Source of the DNA: Veillonella intestinalis
GTDB taxonomy: Bacteria; Bacillota; Negativicutes; Veillonellales; Veillonellaceae
Direction of reading: 5' to 3'
DNA: 64,000 nucleotides
Assembly (NCBI RefSeq): GCF_943193155.1
Contig: NZ_CALPDB010000003.1
Coordinates: 186,001-250,000, forward strand
The translations under genes and the position numbers were made by a program. How positions within the stretch are numbered: position 1 is the first letter of the stretch; every line of letters begins with the position of its first letter. The notes beneath the pieces are model-generated. The model ran no database searches, was not told where the DNA came from, and saw only the letters and a list, made by a program, of their open reading frames with translations. Positions 18,812-29,386 of the stretch are shown in pieces.

Positions 18812-19069
18812 ATGGAAAAAGCAATCTTATTGTCAGTGAGTGTATTCAGTGCTTGTTTAGTAGCTGGTTTAGCCGCATTGGCAGCTGCCTTCGGTGATGC
18901 TTTGGCAGTTCGTAAAGCATTTGAAGGGATGACTCGTCAACCTGAGATGGCTGGTAAGATCATGACTAATTTATTTATTTCCATCGGTTTGATTGAATCT
19001 ATTCCAATCATTGCAACAGTTATTGCCATCGTTCTTGTATTCACGGATGTAGTTATTGGTAAACTATAA
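18812..19069 (+). CDS. atpE: ATP synthase Fo subunit c with a possible two-carboxylate ion site
   Basis: This 85-residue hairpin of two membrane helices forms the rotor ring. The polar loop MTRQPE is intact. The ion-carrying carboxylate is Glu62, followed by Ser63 (GLIESIP). A gapless alignment from memory with the sodium-binding Propionigenium/Ilyobacter subunit puts Asp29 where those proteins have Gln32, and Glu62-Ser63 where they have Glu65-Ser66. Fusobacterium rotors with two carboxylates at these positions bind sodium. Threonine 67 of the sodium signature is replaced by Ile, so coupling to Na+ or H+ is undecided. Confidence 0.95.
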   Translation: MEKAILLSVSVFSACLVAGLAALAAAFGDALAVRKAFEGMTRQPEMAGKIMTNLFISIGLIESIPIIATVIAIVLVFTDVVIGKL

Positions 19070-19141
19070 TTAGATGATTTTTAAATTGAACGAATACAAC
19101 AAGGCAAGTTATAATTCCAAGTTTAAGAGGGGGTTACGCCG

Positions 19142-19633
19142 TTGGTAGAAATAAACGGTACATTGCTGGTTCAATTTATCAATTTCTTTATTTTAGTGGC
19201 GATTTTAGCGAAATTTGCGTTTAAACCTTTAGTTGGCGTTATGGAAGCACGACGCAAAAAGATTGAAGGCGATTTAGCGAATGCTCAAGCTACATTAGAT
19301 TCAGCAGAAGCGACTCGTAAAGAATATGAAGCGCAATTAGCAAATGCTCGTAAAGAAGCACAAGCTATTGTTGAAAAAGCAGCTCAGTTAGCAGAGCGTA
19401 ATACGCAAGCTCAAATTAAGGAATTAAAAGAACAGCTAGTACGTGAAAAAGAAGAAGCTCGTAATGAAATTGCCCGTGAACAAGCCAAAGCATTAGAAAA
19501 AATGCGTGAAGACATGGTTACCTTGTCGGTAGCTATTGCTGGCAAACTTGTGGCTAAAAATATGGATAGTCAAGCTAATGTGGAACTTGTAAAAGAAGCA
19601 ATTGCTAAGCTTGACAGTAAAGCATTAGGGTGA
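19142..19633 (+). CDS. atpF: ATP synthase Fo subunit b
   Basis: This 163-residue peripheral stalk protein has one N-terminal membrane helix (LVQFINFFILVAILAKFAF) and a long charged coiled coil rich in Ala, Glu and Lys. Translation most likely starts at TTG (19142), eight bases after AGAGGGGG; no ATG or GTG is well placed. It overlaps the following gene region by a few bases. Confidence 0.93.
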   Translation: MVEINGTLLVQFINFFILVAILAKFAFKPLVGVMEARRKKIEGDLANAQATLDSAEATRKEYEAQLANARKEAQAIVEKAAQLAERNTQAQIKELKEQLVREKEEARNEIAREQAKALEKMREDMVTLSVAIAGKLVAKNMDSQANVELVKEAIAKLDSKALG

Positions 19634-19638
19634 TTGGT

Positions 19639-20205
19639 ATGAGCGTAAACATTGTAACAGATAAATACAGTACCGCTATCTTTGAATTGGCGCAGGAACA
19701 GCAAATCCTTGAACAAATGGAAACGGATCTTTCCTACGTAAAAGAAGTTATGGATACGCAACCTGGACTAGGCACATTGTTGTTGTACCCTGCCCTAGAA
19801 GCACAAGCCAAATGTGATATATTGACTAAAATTTTTGGTCAAGCAATTCATAAAATGGCGTTAAATACCTTGTATATCATGGTGAAACGAGGGCGTATAC
19901 GGTATATTCAGGCTACCATTGCAGAGTTTATTAATAAAGCACGGGAAGCCCGTGGTATATTTGCAGCCACCGTTACAGTGAGTCAAGCTATGCCAGAAGA
20001 AGTATATACACAGTTGGCAGATAAATTAAAAGCAATTACGGGTAAGCAATATGTTTTTACCATTAAAGTAGATCCTACGATTGTGGGTGGGTTAATTATC
20101 CAAATTGGCGATACACGCATTGATGCCAGTGTATTGCGTCGTATGGATGATTTGAAGAAGCATTTGCTTAAATCCGATACAACAGAGATTGGGGTGAATG
20201 GTTAA
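19639..20205 (+). CDS. atpH: ATP synthase F1 subunit delta
   Basis: The delta subunit joins F1 to the peripheral stalk. The protein has the typical all-helical N-terminal domain ([15 protein letters not shown]) and the conserved C-terminal [19 protein letters not shown]. An in-frame GTG at 19630 overlaps the atpF stop; AGGGTGA before the ATG at 19639 supports the latter, giving 188 residues. Confidence 0.93.
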   Translation: MSVNIVTDKYSTAIFELAQEQQILEQMETDLSYVKEVMDTQPGLGTLLLYPALEAQAKCDILTKIFGQAIHKMALNTLYIMVKRGRIRYIQATIAEFINKAREARGIFAATVTVSQAMPEEVYTQLADKLKAITGKQYVFTIKVDPTIVGGLIIQIGDTRIDASVLRRMDDLKKHLLKSDTTEIGVNG

Positions 20206-20207
20206 GT

Positions 20208-21743
20208 ATGAAAATGAAGCCTGAAGAAATTACTGCCATAATTAAACAGCAGATTCAGGACTACGATGTGGAACTTAACGTTGATGATGTGGGTACTGTG
20301 CTTGAAGTAGGCGATGGTATTGCACATATTTACGGTCTTGAAAAGGCCATGGCAGGTGAATTGTTAGAATTACCTCATGGTGTATATGGTATGGTACAGA
20401 ACTTAGAGTTAGACAATGTAGGGGCTGTACTACTAGGTAATGATTTTTTAATTAAAGAAGGCGATCAAGTGCGTCGTACTGGTCGTATCATGCAGGTTCC
20501 AGTAGGTGAACAATTGATTGGCCGTGTAGTTAATGCCTTAGGTCAACCAATTGATGGCAAAGGGGCGATTACGCCAGAAGGTCATCGTCCAATTGAATAT
20601 CCTGCACCTGGTATTGCTGACCGTAAATCTGTATTTGAACCATTACAAACTGGTTTAAAAGCGATTGATGCTATGGTTCCAATTGGTCGTGGTCAACGTG
20701 AGTTAATTATCGGTGACCGTGGTACAGGTAAATCTGCGATTGCTATTGATACAATCTTGAATCAAAAAGGGCAAGATGTTATTTGTATTTATGTAGCCAT
20801 TGGTCAAAAAGAATCTACGGTAGCTCGTGTAGTACAAAAATTACAAGAAGCAGGCGCTATGGACTACACGATTGTAGTATCTGCTGGCGCTTCTGAAGGG
20901 GCACCAATGCAGTATATTGCGCCATATGCTGGTGTTGCTATGGGTGAACACTTCATGTATCAAGGTAAACACGTACTTTGCGTATATGATGACTTATCCA
21001 AACAAGCGGCCGCATATCGTGCCATGAGTTTATTACTTCGTCGTCCACCAGGACGTGAAGCATATCCTGGTGACGTATTCTATTTACATTCTCGTCTATT
21101 AGAACGAGCTGCTAAATTATCTGATGAATTAGGTGGCGGTTCCATTACAGCGTTGCCAATTATTGAAACGCAAGCTGGTGACGTATCAGCCTATATTCCT
21201 ACGAACGTAATTTCCATTACGGACGGTCAGATTTTCCTTGGCACAGATATGTTCTATTCTGGTATTCGACCAGCCGTTGACGTTGGTTTATCCGTATCCC
21301 GTGTAGGTGGTAGTGCTCAGATTAAAGCGATGAAACAAGTAGCTGGTAAATTACGTCTTGACTTAGCACAGTATCGTGAATTGGCAGCGTTTGCTCAGTT
21401 TGGTTCTGACCTTGATAAATCCACAAAAGCACAACTTGATCGTGGTGAACGTTTGACTGAAATGTTGAAACAACCACAGTATTCACCATTGAAGGTAGAA
21501 GAGCAGGTTGTATGTTTATATGCAGGGATTAATGGCTATTTTGCCACTATTGAAGTAGCCGATGTGCCAGCATTCCAAACTGAATTATTGCGCTATGTAC
21601 ATGGTAATTATAGTGAAATTCTTACTAACATTGCGTCTTCTAAAAAATTAGATGAAGCAACTGAAGAACTATTGAAAAAAGCAATTCAAGAATGCATTAA
21701 AGCTTTTGGCGAATCCCATCACTTAATTACTGAGGAGGCATAG
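20208..21743 (+). CDS. atpA: ATP synthase F1 subunit alpha
   Basis: This 511-residue non-catalytic nucleotide-binding subunit of the F1 hexamer has the P loop [11 protein letters not shown]. The alpha-specific segments [33 protein letters not shown] and [13 protein letters not shown] are intact. It is the longest gene of the operon and follows atpH after two bases. Confidence 0.97.
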   Translation: MKMKPEEITAIIKQQIQDYDVELNVDDVGTVLEVGDGIAHIYGLEKAMAGELLELPHGVYGMVQNLELDNVGAVLLGNDFLIKEGDQVRRTGRIMQVPVGEQLIGRVVNALGQPIDGKGAITPEGHRPIEYPAPGIADRKSVFEPLQTGLKAIDAMVPIGRGQRELIIGDRGTGKSAIAIDTILNQKGQDVICIYVAIGQKESTVARVVQKLQEAGAMDYTIVVSAGASEGAPMQYIAPYAGVAMGEHFMYQGKHVLCVYDDLSKQAAAYRAMSLLLRRPPGREAYPGDVFYLHSRLLERAAKLSDELGGGSITALPIIETQAGDVSAYIPTNVISITDGQIFLGTDMFYSGIRPAVDVGLSVSRVGGSAQIKAMKQVAGKLRLDLAQYRELAAFAQFGSDLDKSTKAQLDRGERLTEMLKQPQYSPLKVEEQVVCLYAGINGYFATIEVADVPAFQTELLRYVHGNYSEILTNIASSKKLDEATEELLKKAIQECIKAFGESHHLITEEA

Positions 21744-21747
21744 GGTT

Positions 21748-22614
21748 ATGAGTAGTGCACAAGATTTGCGTAAGCGCATCAAAAGTGTGTCTAATACGCA
21801 GCAGATTACTAAAGCCATGAAGATGGTAGCGTCTGCTCGATTGCGCCGTGCACAGACCAAAGCCAAATCTACAGAACCATATGCGGAAAAACTAGGTCAG
21901 ATTCTTACTAATGTAGCAAGTACATTAGATAGTGAAGTATTAGCCGCCTATCCACTGATGCAGGTGAGAGAAGTTAATCGCACGTGTTATATCTTGGTTG
22001 GTGCTGATAAAGGCTTAGCTGGTGCATATACTAGTAATTTGATTAAATTCTTTTTGCAAGCTACCGAAGGTAAAGATGCAAATAATTTTGAAACTATTAC
22101 AGTAGGCCGTAAAGCAACGGAATTCTTGCAATATCATCATTATGATCTTGCTCACTCCCATGTAGGCTTTTCAGATAAACCTGAATATAGCCATGCCCGT
22201 CAAATCGTACAAGAAGCGACGAATCTATTCTTAGAAGGCACTGTGGATGAAGTAGTTTTGATTTATACACACTTTGTTAATTCTTTAACACAGACTGTGC
22301 AAAGTCTTAAATTACTCCCTATTGAAACAGAAGCACATGAGGATGGCGCATTAAATGATTTATATATTTATGAGCCAAATGTAGAAACCATTTACGATCA
22401 ATTGTTACCTAAATATTTAGAAATTACTATGTATAATGCATTATTGCAGGCTTCTGCTAGTGAGCTTGGTGCTCGTATGACGGCTATGACGTCCGCAACC
22501 GATAATGCAGGTGAATTAATTAGTACATTGAATTTGGAATACAATAAACTACGCCAAGCTGGCATTACAAACGAAATTTCGGAAATTGTGGGCGGCGCGA
22601 ATGCCTTGCAATAG
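21748..22614 (+). CDS. atpG: ATP synthase F1 subunit gamma
   Basis: This 288-residue central shaft subunit has the N-terminal helix RIKSVSNTQQITKAMKMVA and the C-terminal helix signature ELGARMTAMTSATDNAGE. The ribosome binding site GAGGAGG overlaps the end of atpA. Confidence 0.96.
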   Translation: MSSAQDLRKRIKSVSNTQQITKAMKMVASARLRRAQTKAKSTEPYAEKLGQILTNVASTLDSEVLAAYPLMQVREVNRTCYILVGADKGLAGAYTSNLIKFFLQATEGKDANNFETITVGRKATEFLQYHHYDLAHSHVGFSDKPEYSHARQIVQEATNLFLEGTVDEVVLIYTHFVNSLTQTVQSLKLLPIETEAHEDGALNDLYIYEPNVETIYDQLLPKYLEITMYNALLQASASELGARMTAMTSATDNAGELISTLNLEYNKLRQAGITNEISEIVGGANALQ

Positions 22615-22644
22615 GGTAACGACAAAGGAGGAGAGACCTCTTAA

Positions 22645-24069
<1,425 letters not shown>

Positions 24070-24072
24070 TTC

Positions 24073-24489
24073 ATGAGTAGTGGTAAAACTATGCATTTGA
24101 ATATTATCACCCCAGATGCGACAGTCTATTCTGGTGACGTTAGTTTTGTAGTAGCCCGTACAGAAATTGGTGATTTAGGGATTCTACCACGTCATGCTAA
24201 TTTAGTAGCTGCTTTAGAAATTGCACCTTTGCGCATTGATACGGTAGAAGGTAAAAAAATATTTTTAGCTAACTTTGGTGGTTTTTTAGAAATTAAAGAT
24301 AATGAAATCACTGTTGTGACGCCAAATTGTGAATTGCCGGAAGATATTGATGTAGAACGTGCTAAACGAGCTAAAGCACGGGCGGAAGAACGCTTGCAAA
24401 GTAAAAGCGAAGAAATAGATTTCCAACGTGCCCAATTAGCCCTAAAACGCTCCTTATTACGTTTAGATATTAAAAATAAAGTAGGCTAA
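24073..24489 (+). CDS. atpC: ATP synthase F1 subunit epsilon
   Basis: This 138-residue rotor subunit has an N-terminal beta sandwich (LNIITPDATVYSGDVSFV, GDLGILPRHANLVAAL) and a C-terminal pair of helices that in other bacteria inhibits ATP hydrolysis. It is the last gene of the operon and is followed by a strong terminator. Confidence 0.96.
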   Translation: MSSGKTMHLNIITPDATVYSGDVSFVVARTEIGDLGILPRHANLVAALEIAPLRIDTVEGKKIFLANFGGFLEIKDNEITVVTPNCELPEDIDVERAKRAKARAEERLQSKSEEIDFQRAQLALKRSLLRLDIKNKVG

Positions 24490-24548
24490 TTAAAGTTTGT
24501 TAATTAGTTTAATACTTTGTTTAGACTGTAATAGGTAAGAATGTATTC

Positions 24549-24598
24549 AAAAGTTGCTTATATAATTTCTCTTAGAATTTATATAAGCAACTTTTTTT
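24549..24598 (+). terminator. terminator of the ATP synthase operon
   Basis: AAAAGTTGCTTATATAA pairs with TTATATAAGCAACTTTT around an AT-rich loop, followed by further T residues, 60 bases after atpC. Confidence 0.88.
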
Positions 24599-24811
24599 GT
24601 TATATCTGGAGTGGACAAGTTTATAGTTCTTCTTTGTGGTTTGTTATAGTTTGAGACTATAGCAAATGGGGAATTTAATTATACTTGATTATTAAATTTC
24701 CTAGAGTATGTATAGGATTAAGGTTGGTTGCATTCAGAATAAGAGGTAGATAGTGGTAGATTAAGTAATGCTAGGAAAGTCCATTTGTAATGGACTGCCT
24801 TAAAAACTGTG

Positions 24812-24840
24812 TTGACAGTTTTTTTGTCCACTGGTATAGT
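24812..24840 (+). promoter_or_regulatory. promoter of the met T-box leader
   Basis: A perfect TTGACA (24812-24817) and TATAGT (24835-24840) have a 17-base spacer. The -35 box lies inside an inverted repeat (AAAAACTGT-gttg-ACAGTTTTT, 24802-24823), and a second perfect hairpin (AGTCCATT/AATGGACT) lies just upstream at 24778-24796. The gap from 24599 to 24777 shows nothing else. Confidence 0.75.
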
Positions 24841-24846
24841 AATCAC

Positions 24847-25170
24847 ATCGATACAACAACAATATGACATCGATAGCAGACAAATACAGAATTGACGATG
24901 AAGAGATAAGTATTCGTATGGCGTTGGCACAGAGAGTCCCGGTAGGTGGAAGGGGATGCAAAAGATTGCGAGGAAAATGGTCTTGGAGTATCCGAGGTGG
25001 AATGCGTAAGCTTTAGTCTCGGCGGATGCAACCGTTACAATGCCACAGTATAATCTTATTGATAAATAAGACGTACTGGTTGAGGGGTAAACTGTGAAGT
25101 TTAGCTAAATCAAGGTGGTAACACGTTTTTGACGTCCTTGTTCACGATTGTGAATAGAGGATGTTTTTTT
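24847..25170 (+). promoter_or_regulatory. T-box riboswitch, probably tRNA-Met responsive
   Basis: The leader of metA has the T-box hallmarks in order. These are a 5' AGAGATAAGTA segment of Stem I, the AGAGAG/GGTAGGTGGAAG distal elements, the T-box sequence AAGGTGGTAACACG at 25112-25125, and a terminator hairpin at 25131-25170 ending in T7. T-boxes read uncharged tRNA through a specifier codon and the acceptor end. Here the bulge is TGGT, which pairs with a discriminator A. That fits tRNA-Met (A73) and not tRNA-Cys (U73). An ATG lies in the expected specifier region (GTGGAATGCG), although TGC in the same stretch is an alternative reading. Confidence 0.88.
25131..25170 (+). terminator. regulated terminator of the T-box leader
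   Basis: CGTCCTTGTTCAC and GTGAATAGAGGATG form the stem, followed by seven T residues. The 5' arm overlaps the sequence just after the T-box, as needed for the mutually exclusive antiterminator. The G/A-rich stretch from 25171 to 25343 before metA shows no other structure. Confidence 0.85.
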
Positions 25171-25343
25171 ATACCTGTATTTGTGGCTTTAGACGGAACA
25201 AAAGAGGTGAGAGACCTTTTGCAAACGTCAAATTTTATGGGATGAAAGTAGTGCTTGAGAAAAAAGAGAGAATTAGGGGATTGAGAAAGTAGAGAGTTTA
25301 GAGAAAACAGAGAGTTGAGGTATAGGGGGAGGCGAGATAGTAA

Positions 25344-26291
25344 ATGCCCATTACAGTAGTCAAAGATTTGCCGGCTATTGCTAGGTTGGCAGAAGAAAAC
25401 ATATTTGTCATGGATACGGTAAGAGCTGAATCGCAAGATATTCGACCGCTACAAATTTTAATTGTGAATTTGATGCCTACTAAGGAAATTACAGAAACAC
25501 AAATTTTAAGAGCCTTAAGCAATACGCCGTTGCAGCTAGATATTACCTTACTTCACATGGTGACACATAAAGCAGCGCATACGTCAGAAGATCATTTAAT
25601 TTCTTTTTATCGGACCTTTGATGAAATTAAAGAGCAATTCTTTGATGGTATGATTATTACGGGAGCACCTATTGAGTTAATGCCTTTTGAAGAAGTTAAT
25701 TATTGGCACGAACTAACACGGATTATGGCGTGGAGTGAAGATCATGTATACTCTACCCTATATATTTGTTGGGGGGCGCAAGCGGGTTTGTATTATCACT
25801 TTGGTATTGATAAGAGTGTATTACCAACTAAATTATTTGGTGTTTTTGAAAATGATGTATTGAATACACAGCCTATGTTATTACGTGGTATGGATGAAGT
25901 GTTTTATATGCCTCATTCTAGGCATACGACAGTATCCATCGATGAAATTAGGGCGAATAAACAGTTGGAAATTTTAGCGGCTTCAGATAAAGCGGGGGCT
26001 GCTATTGTACGAAGTTTAGATAATAAACATATTTTTGTCTTTGGACATTCTGAGTACGATAGGGATACATTGCAGCGCGAATATGAACGAGATATTGGCT
26101 TAGGCTTAGGGATAACGGTTCCTGAAAACTATTATCCTGATGATGATCCTACTAAAGAACCCATTGTGCGTTGGCGTTCCACTGGTACTTTATTATTTAC
26201 CAATTGGCTTAATTATTATGTGTACCAAGAAACACCGTATATTATTGAGCAAATAAAGAAGATGAAGCGACAAAGACTTCATCGCGATTAA
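25344..26291 (+). CDS. metAA: homoserine O-acetyltransferase (MetA family)
   Basis: MetA acylates homoserine to start methionine synthesis. The 315-residue cytoplasmic enzyme has the catalytic Cys142 (ICWGAQAGLYYHFGI) and the HSRHTTV segment. Residue 111 (GAPIELMPF) is Glu. In characterised homologues Glu111 goes with acetyl-CoA and Gly111 with succinyl-CoA, so this is predicted to make O-acetylhomoserine despite the common succinyltransferase label. That matches the O-acetylhomoserine sulfhydrylase gene downstream. Expression is controlled by the T-box leader. Confidence 0.93.
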   Translation: MPITVVKDLPAIARLAEENIFVMDTVRAESQDIRPLQILIVNLMPTKEITETQILRALSNTPLQLDITLLHMVTHKAAHTSEDHLISFYRTFDEIKEQFFDGMIITGAPIELMPFEEVNYWHELTRIMAWSEDHVYSTLYICWGAQAGLYYHFGIDKSVLPTKLFGVFENDVLNTQPMLLRGMDEVFYMPHSRHTTVSIDEIRANKQLEILAASDKAGAAIVRSLDNKHIFVFGHSEYDRDTLQREYERDIGLGLGITVPENYYPDDDPTKEPIVRWRSTGTLLFTNWLNYYVYQETPYIIEQIKKMKRQRLHRD

Positions 26292-26321
26292 GTTAAGGCT
26301 AATTCGAAATTAGAAATTAAA

Positions 26322-26364
26322 ACAAAATAAAAAATAAAATAAAATAAAAAATAAAATAAAATAA
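26322..26364 (+). repeat. AAAAT/AAAAAT simple sequence tract between metA and metY
   Basis: About eight units of AAAAT or AAAAAAT lie between metA and metY. Slippage could change the spacing, but the tract is outside coding sequence and more than 100 bases from the metY start. No terminator is seen in the gap, so both genes may share the T-box transcript. Confidence 0.7.
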
Positions 26365-26477
26365 ATGCCTTCAATGATAGCTTAGCTGGAGAGGTATAAG
26401 AAGTATTTGAGAAAAGAGGGAAGTCGGCGTGAGAAACCGACGGAAACACTAACGGAGAGAAAAAGGAGAGATTTATT

Positions 26478-27755
26478 ATGAGCAACAACAAACAGTACAA
26501 ATTCGAAACAATTCAATTACATGAAGGTCAAGTTGTTGATGAGACAGGGGCTCGTGCAGTACCTATCCATCAAACTACAAGTTATGTCTTTAAAGATGCT
26601 CAGCAAGCAGCTGACCGCTTTGCTCTACGTGATCCAGGCGCTATTTATTCTCGCCTTGGTACACCAACGAATGATGTGCTTGAAAAACGTGTAGCTGCTT
26701 TAGAAGGTGGGGCTGGCGCTTTATCAGTAGGTTCTGGTTCAGCGGCGATTACCTATGCTATTCAAAATGTGGCTGGTACAGGGGACAACATTATTGCAGC
26801 CTCTACTTTATATGGTGGTACTTATAATCTATTTAGTGCAACCTTGCCACGCTTTGGCATTACCACTAAGTTTGTTGATCCTGATGATTTAGCTGGATAT
26901 GAAGCAGCTATTGATGAGAATACTAAAGCTATTTATATTGAATCGATTGGTAATCCTAATATTAATCTAATTGACATTCAAGCAGTAGCTGATATTGCAC
27001 ATAAACATGGCATTATTCTTATTGTAGACAATACCTTTGGTACACCTTATTTAATTCGTCCTATTGAACATGGTGCTGATGTGGTGGTTCACTCTGCCAC
27101 TAAATTCCTAGGCGGTCATGGTACAACTATTGCTGGGGTTATTGTAGAAAGTGGTACTTTTGATTATAAAGCGAGTGGTCGTTATCCTGATTTTGTAGCT
27201 GGGGATGTACATTATAATGGCCTTGTATATGGTGATTTACCAATTCCGTTTACTGTGAAGGTACGTGCTCAATTGCTTCGTGATACAGGGGCCACATTAA
27301 CACCATTAGCAGCGTGGTTAATTCTTCAAGGGATTGAAACATTATCGCTCCGTGTAGAACGACATGTAGCCAATACGCGCAAAATTATTGATTTCCTTGT
27401 TAATCATCCGAAAGTAGCTTGGGTTAATTATCCTGAATTAAAGGATAGTAAGTATAAAGCATTGGCTGATAAATACTATCCAAAAGGAGTTGGCTCTATT
27501 TTTACCTTTGGCATTAAAGGTGGTAAAGCGGAAGGCATTAAATTTGTAGATGAACTTCAGATTTTCTCTAATTTGGCAAATGTAGGGGATGCTAAATCCT
27601 TAGTCATTCACCCATCCAGTACAACTCATGCACAGCTTAATGAAGAGGAACAAAAAGCGGCAGGGGTAACGCCAGACATGATTCGTATTTCTGTAGGGAT
27701 TGAAAATGTGGAGGACTTAATCGATGACTTGGCACAAGCTTTGGAACACGTATAA
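26478..27755 (+). CDS. metY: O-acetylhomoserine sulfhydrylase
   Basis: This 425-residue PLP enzyme of the Cys/Met-metabolism family converts O-acetylhomoserine and sulfide to homocysteine. Recognisable segments are the N-terminal [30 protein letters not shown], the PLP-ring region [10 protein letters not shown] and the Schiff-base lysine in [12 protein letters not shown]. The insertions typical of MetY rather than MetB/MetC are present ([17 protein letters not shown]). It has a strong ribosome binding site (AAAGGAGAG). It completes the direct sulfhydrylation route with metA. Confidence 0.94.
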   Translation: MSNNKQYKFETIQLHEGQVVDETGARAVPIHQTTSYVFKDAQQAADRFALRDPGAIYSRLGTPTNDVLEKRVAALEGGAGALSVGSGSAAITYAIQNVAGTGDNIIAASTLYGGTYNLFSATLPRFGITTKFVDPDDLAGYEAAIDENTKAIYIESIGNPNINLIDIQAVADIAHKHGIILIVDNTFGTPYLIRPIEHGADVVVHSATKFLGGHGTTIAGVIVESGTFDYKASGRYPDFVAGDVHYNGLVYGDLPIPFTVKVRAQLLRDTGATLTPLAAWLILQGIETLSLRVERHVANTRKIIDFLVNHPKVAWVNYPELKDSKYKALADKYYPKGVGSIFTFGIKGGKAEGIKFVDELQIFSNLANVGDAKSLVIHPSSTTHAQLNEEEQKAAGVTPDMIRISVGIENVEDLIDDLAQALEHV

Positions 27756-27823
27756 AGAGATAAAAACTATTAAGAATCCATATGCATATACAGAGTATTG
27801 GTGGTATTAATTAATAGATTGAT

Positions 27824-27875
27824 AAAAGGCTGTAACAACATGGGGATACTATCCTTAGGTTGTTACAGCCTTTTT
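27824..27875. terminator. bidirectional terminator between metY and the MerR/GyrI gene
   Basis: AAAAGGCTGTAACAAC and GTTGTTACAGCCTTTTT form a 16-bp stem around a 19-base loop, with T or A runs on both sides. It serves the two converging genes. Confidence 0.88.
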
Positions 27876-27891
27876 AATAGGCAATATTTAA

Positions 27892-28723
27892 TTATACTTT
27901 TTTTCTAATCGGCATTTCTAAGAGGCAAAAATCTACATCTTGATTACCGTCATAAAGGGTAGTATCTAATAGGCAGGTATCGATACTTCCGCCAGCTAAT
28001 TCATAGCCTTCTTGAGTGAGCCAGTCGTACAAGTATTCTATGTGTTTTGTTTCATAAGGCATGCCATATTTATAAAGACAAGCATATAGTCCGGCGGGCA
28101 AAGTGGCGGTACGCAGTTGCGGCAAATCCATAAGGGGGACGAAGATACAACTGCCGGCCCCTTCTAAGGGTTGGCCTTTGATTATGCTGTCTTTTGGGAA
28201 ATATGAACCGAAGCCAGCGGACGGTAGTAGTTGTCCTTTAAATAATTCGTGCCATAAATTGACCAGTGTTAAACTTAAGTTTTCGCGACTAATCGGTTTA
28301 ATATATTCTTTGTAAATAATTTGATGTTCACTTCGTTTAGTTATGAACGGCGTATGTACAGATTGACTTGTTACTTCGCGAGCATCTTCCAGTAAATTAA
28401 TTTGTTGGCTTATACGCTGTTCAATAATTTGTAAATTAGCAATTTCTTCGGCTATATGAGTTCGATGTTTTTGTAGTAAAGCTAGTGTATTGTCTAATTT
28501 ATTATCCTGCACACAATCAGCAATATCTTTTAAACTAATGCCCAAGTTTTTTTAAAAAGTCAATTTTTCTCATAAAGGGAATTTGCTGTTTGCTATAGTA
28601 GCGAAAGCCACGATTATTAGTATATATTGGCTTAAAAAGGCCAATCTTATCATAATGGATTAAGGTTTGTCGGCTCATGCCGTGTAGTTTAGCCATTTCA
28701 CTGATCGAAATTAACTCTTTCAT
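27892..28723 (-). pseudogene. MerR-family regulator with GyrI-like ligand domain, frameshifted
   Basis: Two overlapping frames together make one MerR/BmrR-type regulator. The first part (start at 28723, after GGAGCG) is the DNA-binding domain (ISEMAKLHGMSRQTLIHYDK, then RGFRYYSKQQ) and stops after FLKKLGH. The second part continues in the +1 frame as LGISLKDIADCV, then a dimerisation coiled coil and a GyrI-like drug-binding domain to the end. The break coincides with a seven-A run (T7 at 28547-28553 on the plus strand). With six A residues the join reads FLKNLGISLKDI, a typical MerR sequence. It may be a true mutation, a phase-variable switch, transcriptional slippage, or a sequencing error. 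Confidence 0.85.
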
Positions 28724-28849
28724 AATACGCTCCAACAGTAATTTTGATAGTTTTTATCATGAACTTAGTGTAAGTATAATACTATATTATACTACTGTAT
28801 GATAGGTATACAGCAAATAGAAGGAAGATAGTCTTTTAGAAAGATAGAC

Positions 28850-28880
28850 TTGACTTGGAGTCTACTTCAAGTATTACAAT
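28850..28880 (+). promoter_or_regulatory. MerR-type promoter with 19-bp spacer and dyad operator
   Basis: TTGACT (28850-28855) and TACAAT (28875-28880) are 19 bases apart, two more than optimal. The spacer holds the dyad CTTGGAGT-CT-ACTTCAAG. This is the standard layout of promoters activated by MerR proteins through DNA untwisting. It lies 60 bases upstream of the MerR gene on the same strand, indicating autoregulation. Confidence 0.8.
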
Positions 28881-28939
28881 AGATAACAAATAGATGTTGA
28901 AATGAAGTCAGTTTAAAATAGGCATAAGGAGATGATATA

Positions 28940-29344
28940 GTGACAATTAAAGAAGTAGCCGAGCAATTTGATATTACAACAGATACATTGCGGTATTATG
29001 AACGCATTGGTTTAATTCCCGCCGTACCACGCACCGCATCAGGGATTCGTGATTTTGATGAAATTACAGTAAAATGGCTTGAATTTGTCCTCTGTTTTAA
29101 AAAAGCCGGAGTTCCATTAGAGAGCATTGTTGAATATGTTAAATTGGCTATTGAAGGGGATCATACCCAAGAAGCTCGGCGCGATATTTTGGTGGAAACG
29201 AGGGAACAGTTATTAGAAAAATTCCACGAAATTCAAGAATGTTTGAAAGTATTAGATTATAAAATTGATGTTGTATATAAAGACTGCAATCAAGCAACGG
29301 CTAAATTAGTGGATGATTGGAAAGCAACACAGGAAAATGAATAA
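28940..29344 (+). CDS. MerR-family transcriptional regulator
   Basis: This 134-residue protein has the MerR winged helix (TIKEVAEQFDITTDTLRYYE, RIGLIPAVPRTASGIRDF) and a long dimerisation helix. The short C-terminal tail has one Cys (Asp-Cys-Asn), so it is not a CueR- or MerR-like metal sensor with paired cysteines. It resembles the AdhR/NmlR group linked to aldehyde or electrophile stress. The start is GTG after AAGGAGATG. No reductase gene is co-directional, so its targets may be elsewhere or only itself. Confidence 0.88.
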   Translation: MTIKEVAEQFDITTDTLRYYERIGLIPAVPRTASGIRDFDEITVKWLEFVLCFKKAGVPLESIVEYVKLAIEGDHTQEARRDILVETREQLLEKFHEIQECLKVLDYKIDVVYKDCNQATAKLVDDWKATQENE

Positions 29345-29386
29345 AACTTTATTCTGTTGATAAAAAATAGCGGGATAGTATAAAAG

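Noticed and set aside
24962-25040. Cysteine (TGC) specifier for the met T-box
   Set aside because: TGC is readable beside ATG in the specifier region, but the TGGT bulge needs a tRNA with discriminator A, which tRNA-Cys lacks. Not fully excluded without folding.
26365-26477. SAM riboswitch before metY
   Set aside because: The G/A-rich leader and the small GTCGG/CCGAC stem do not show the S-box core motifs.
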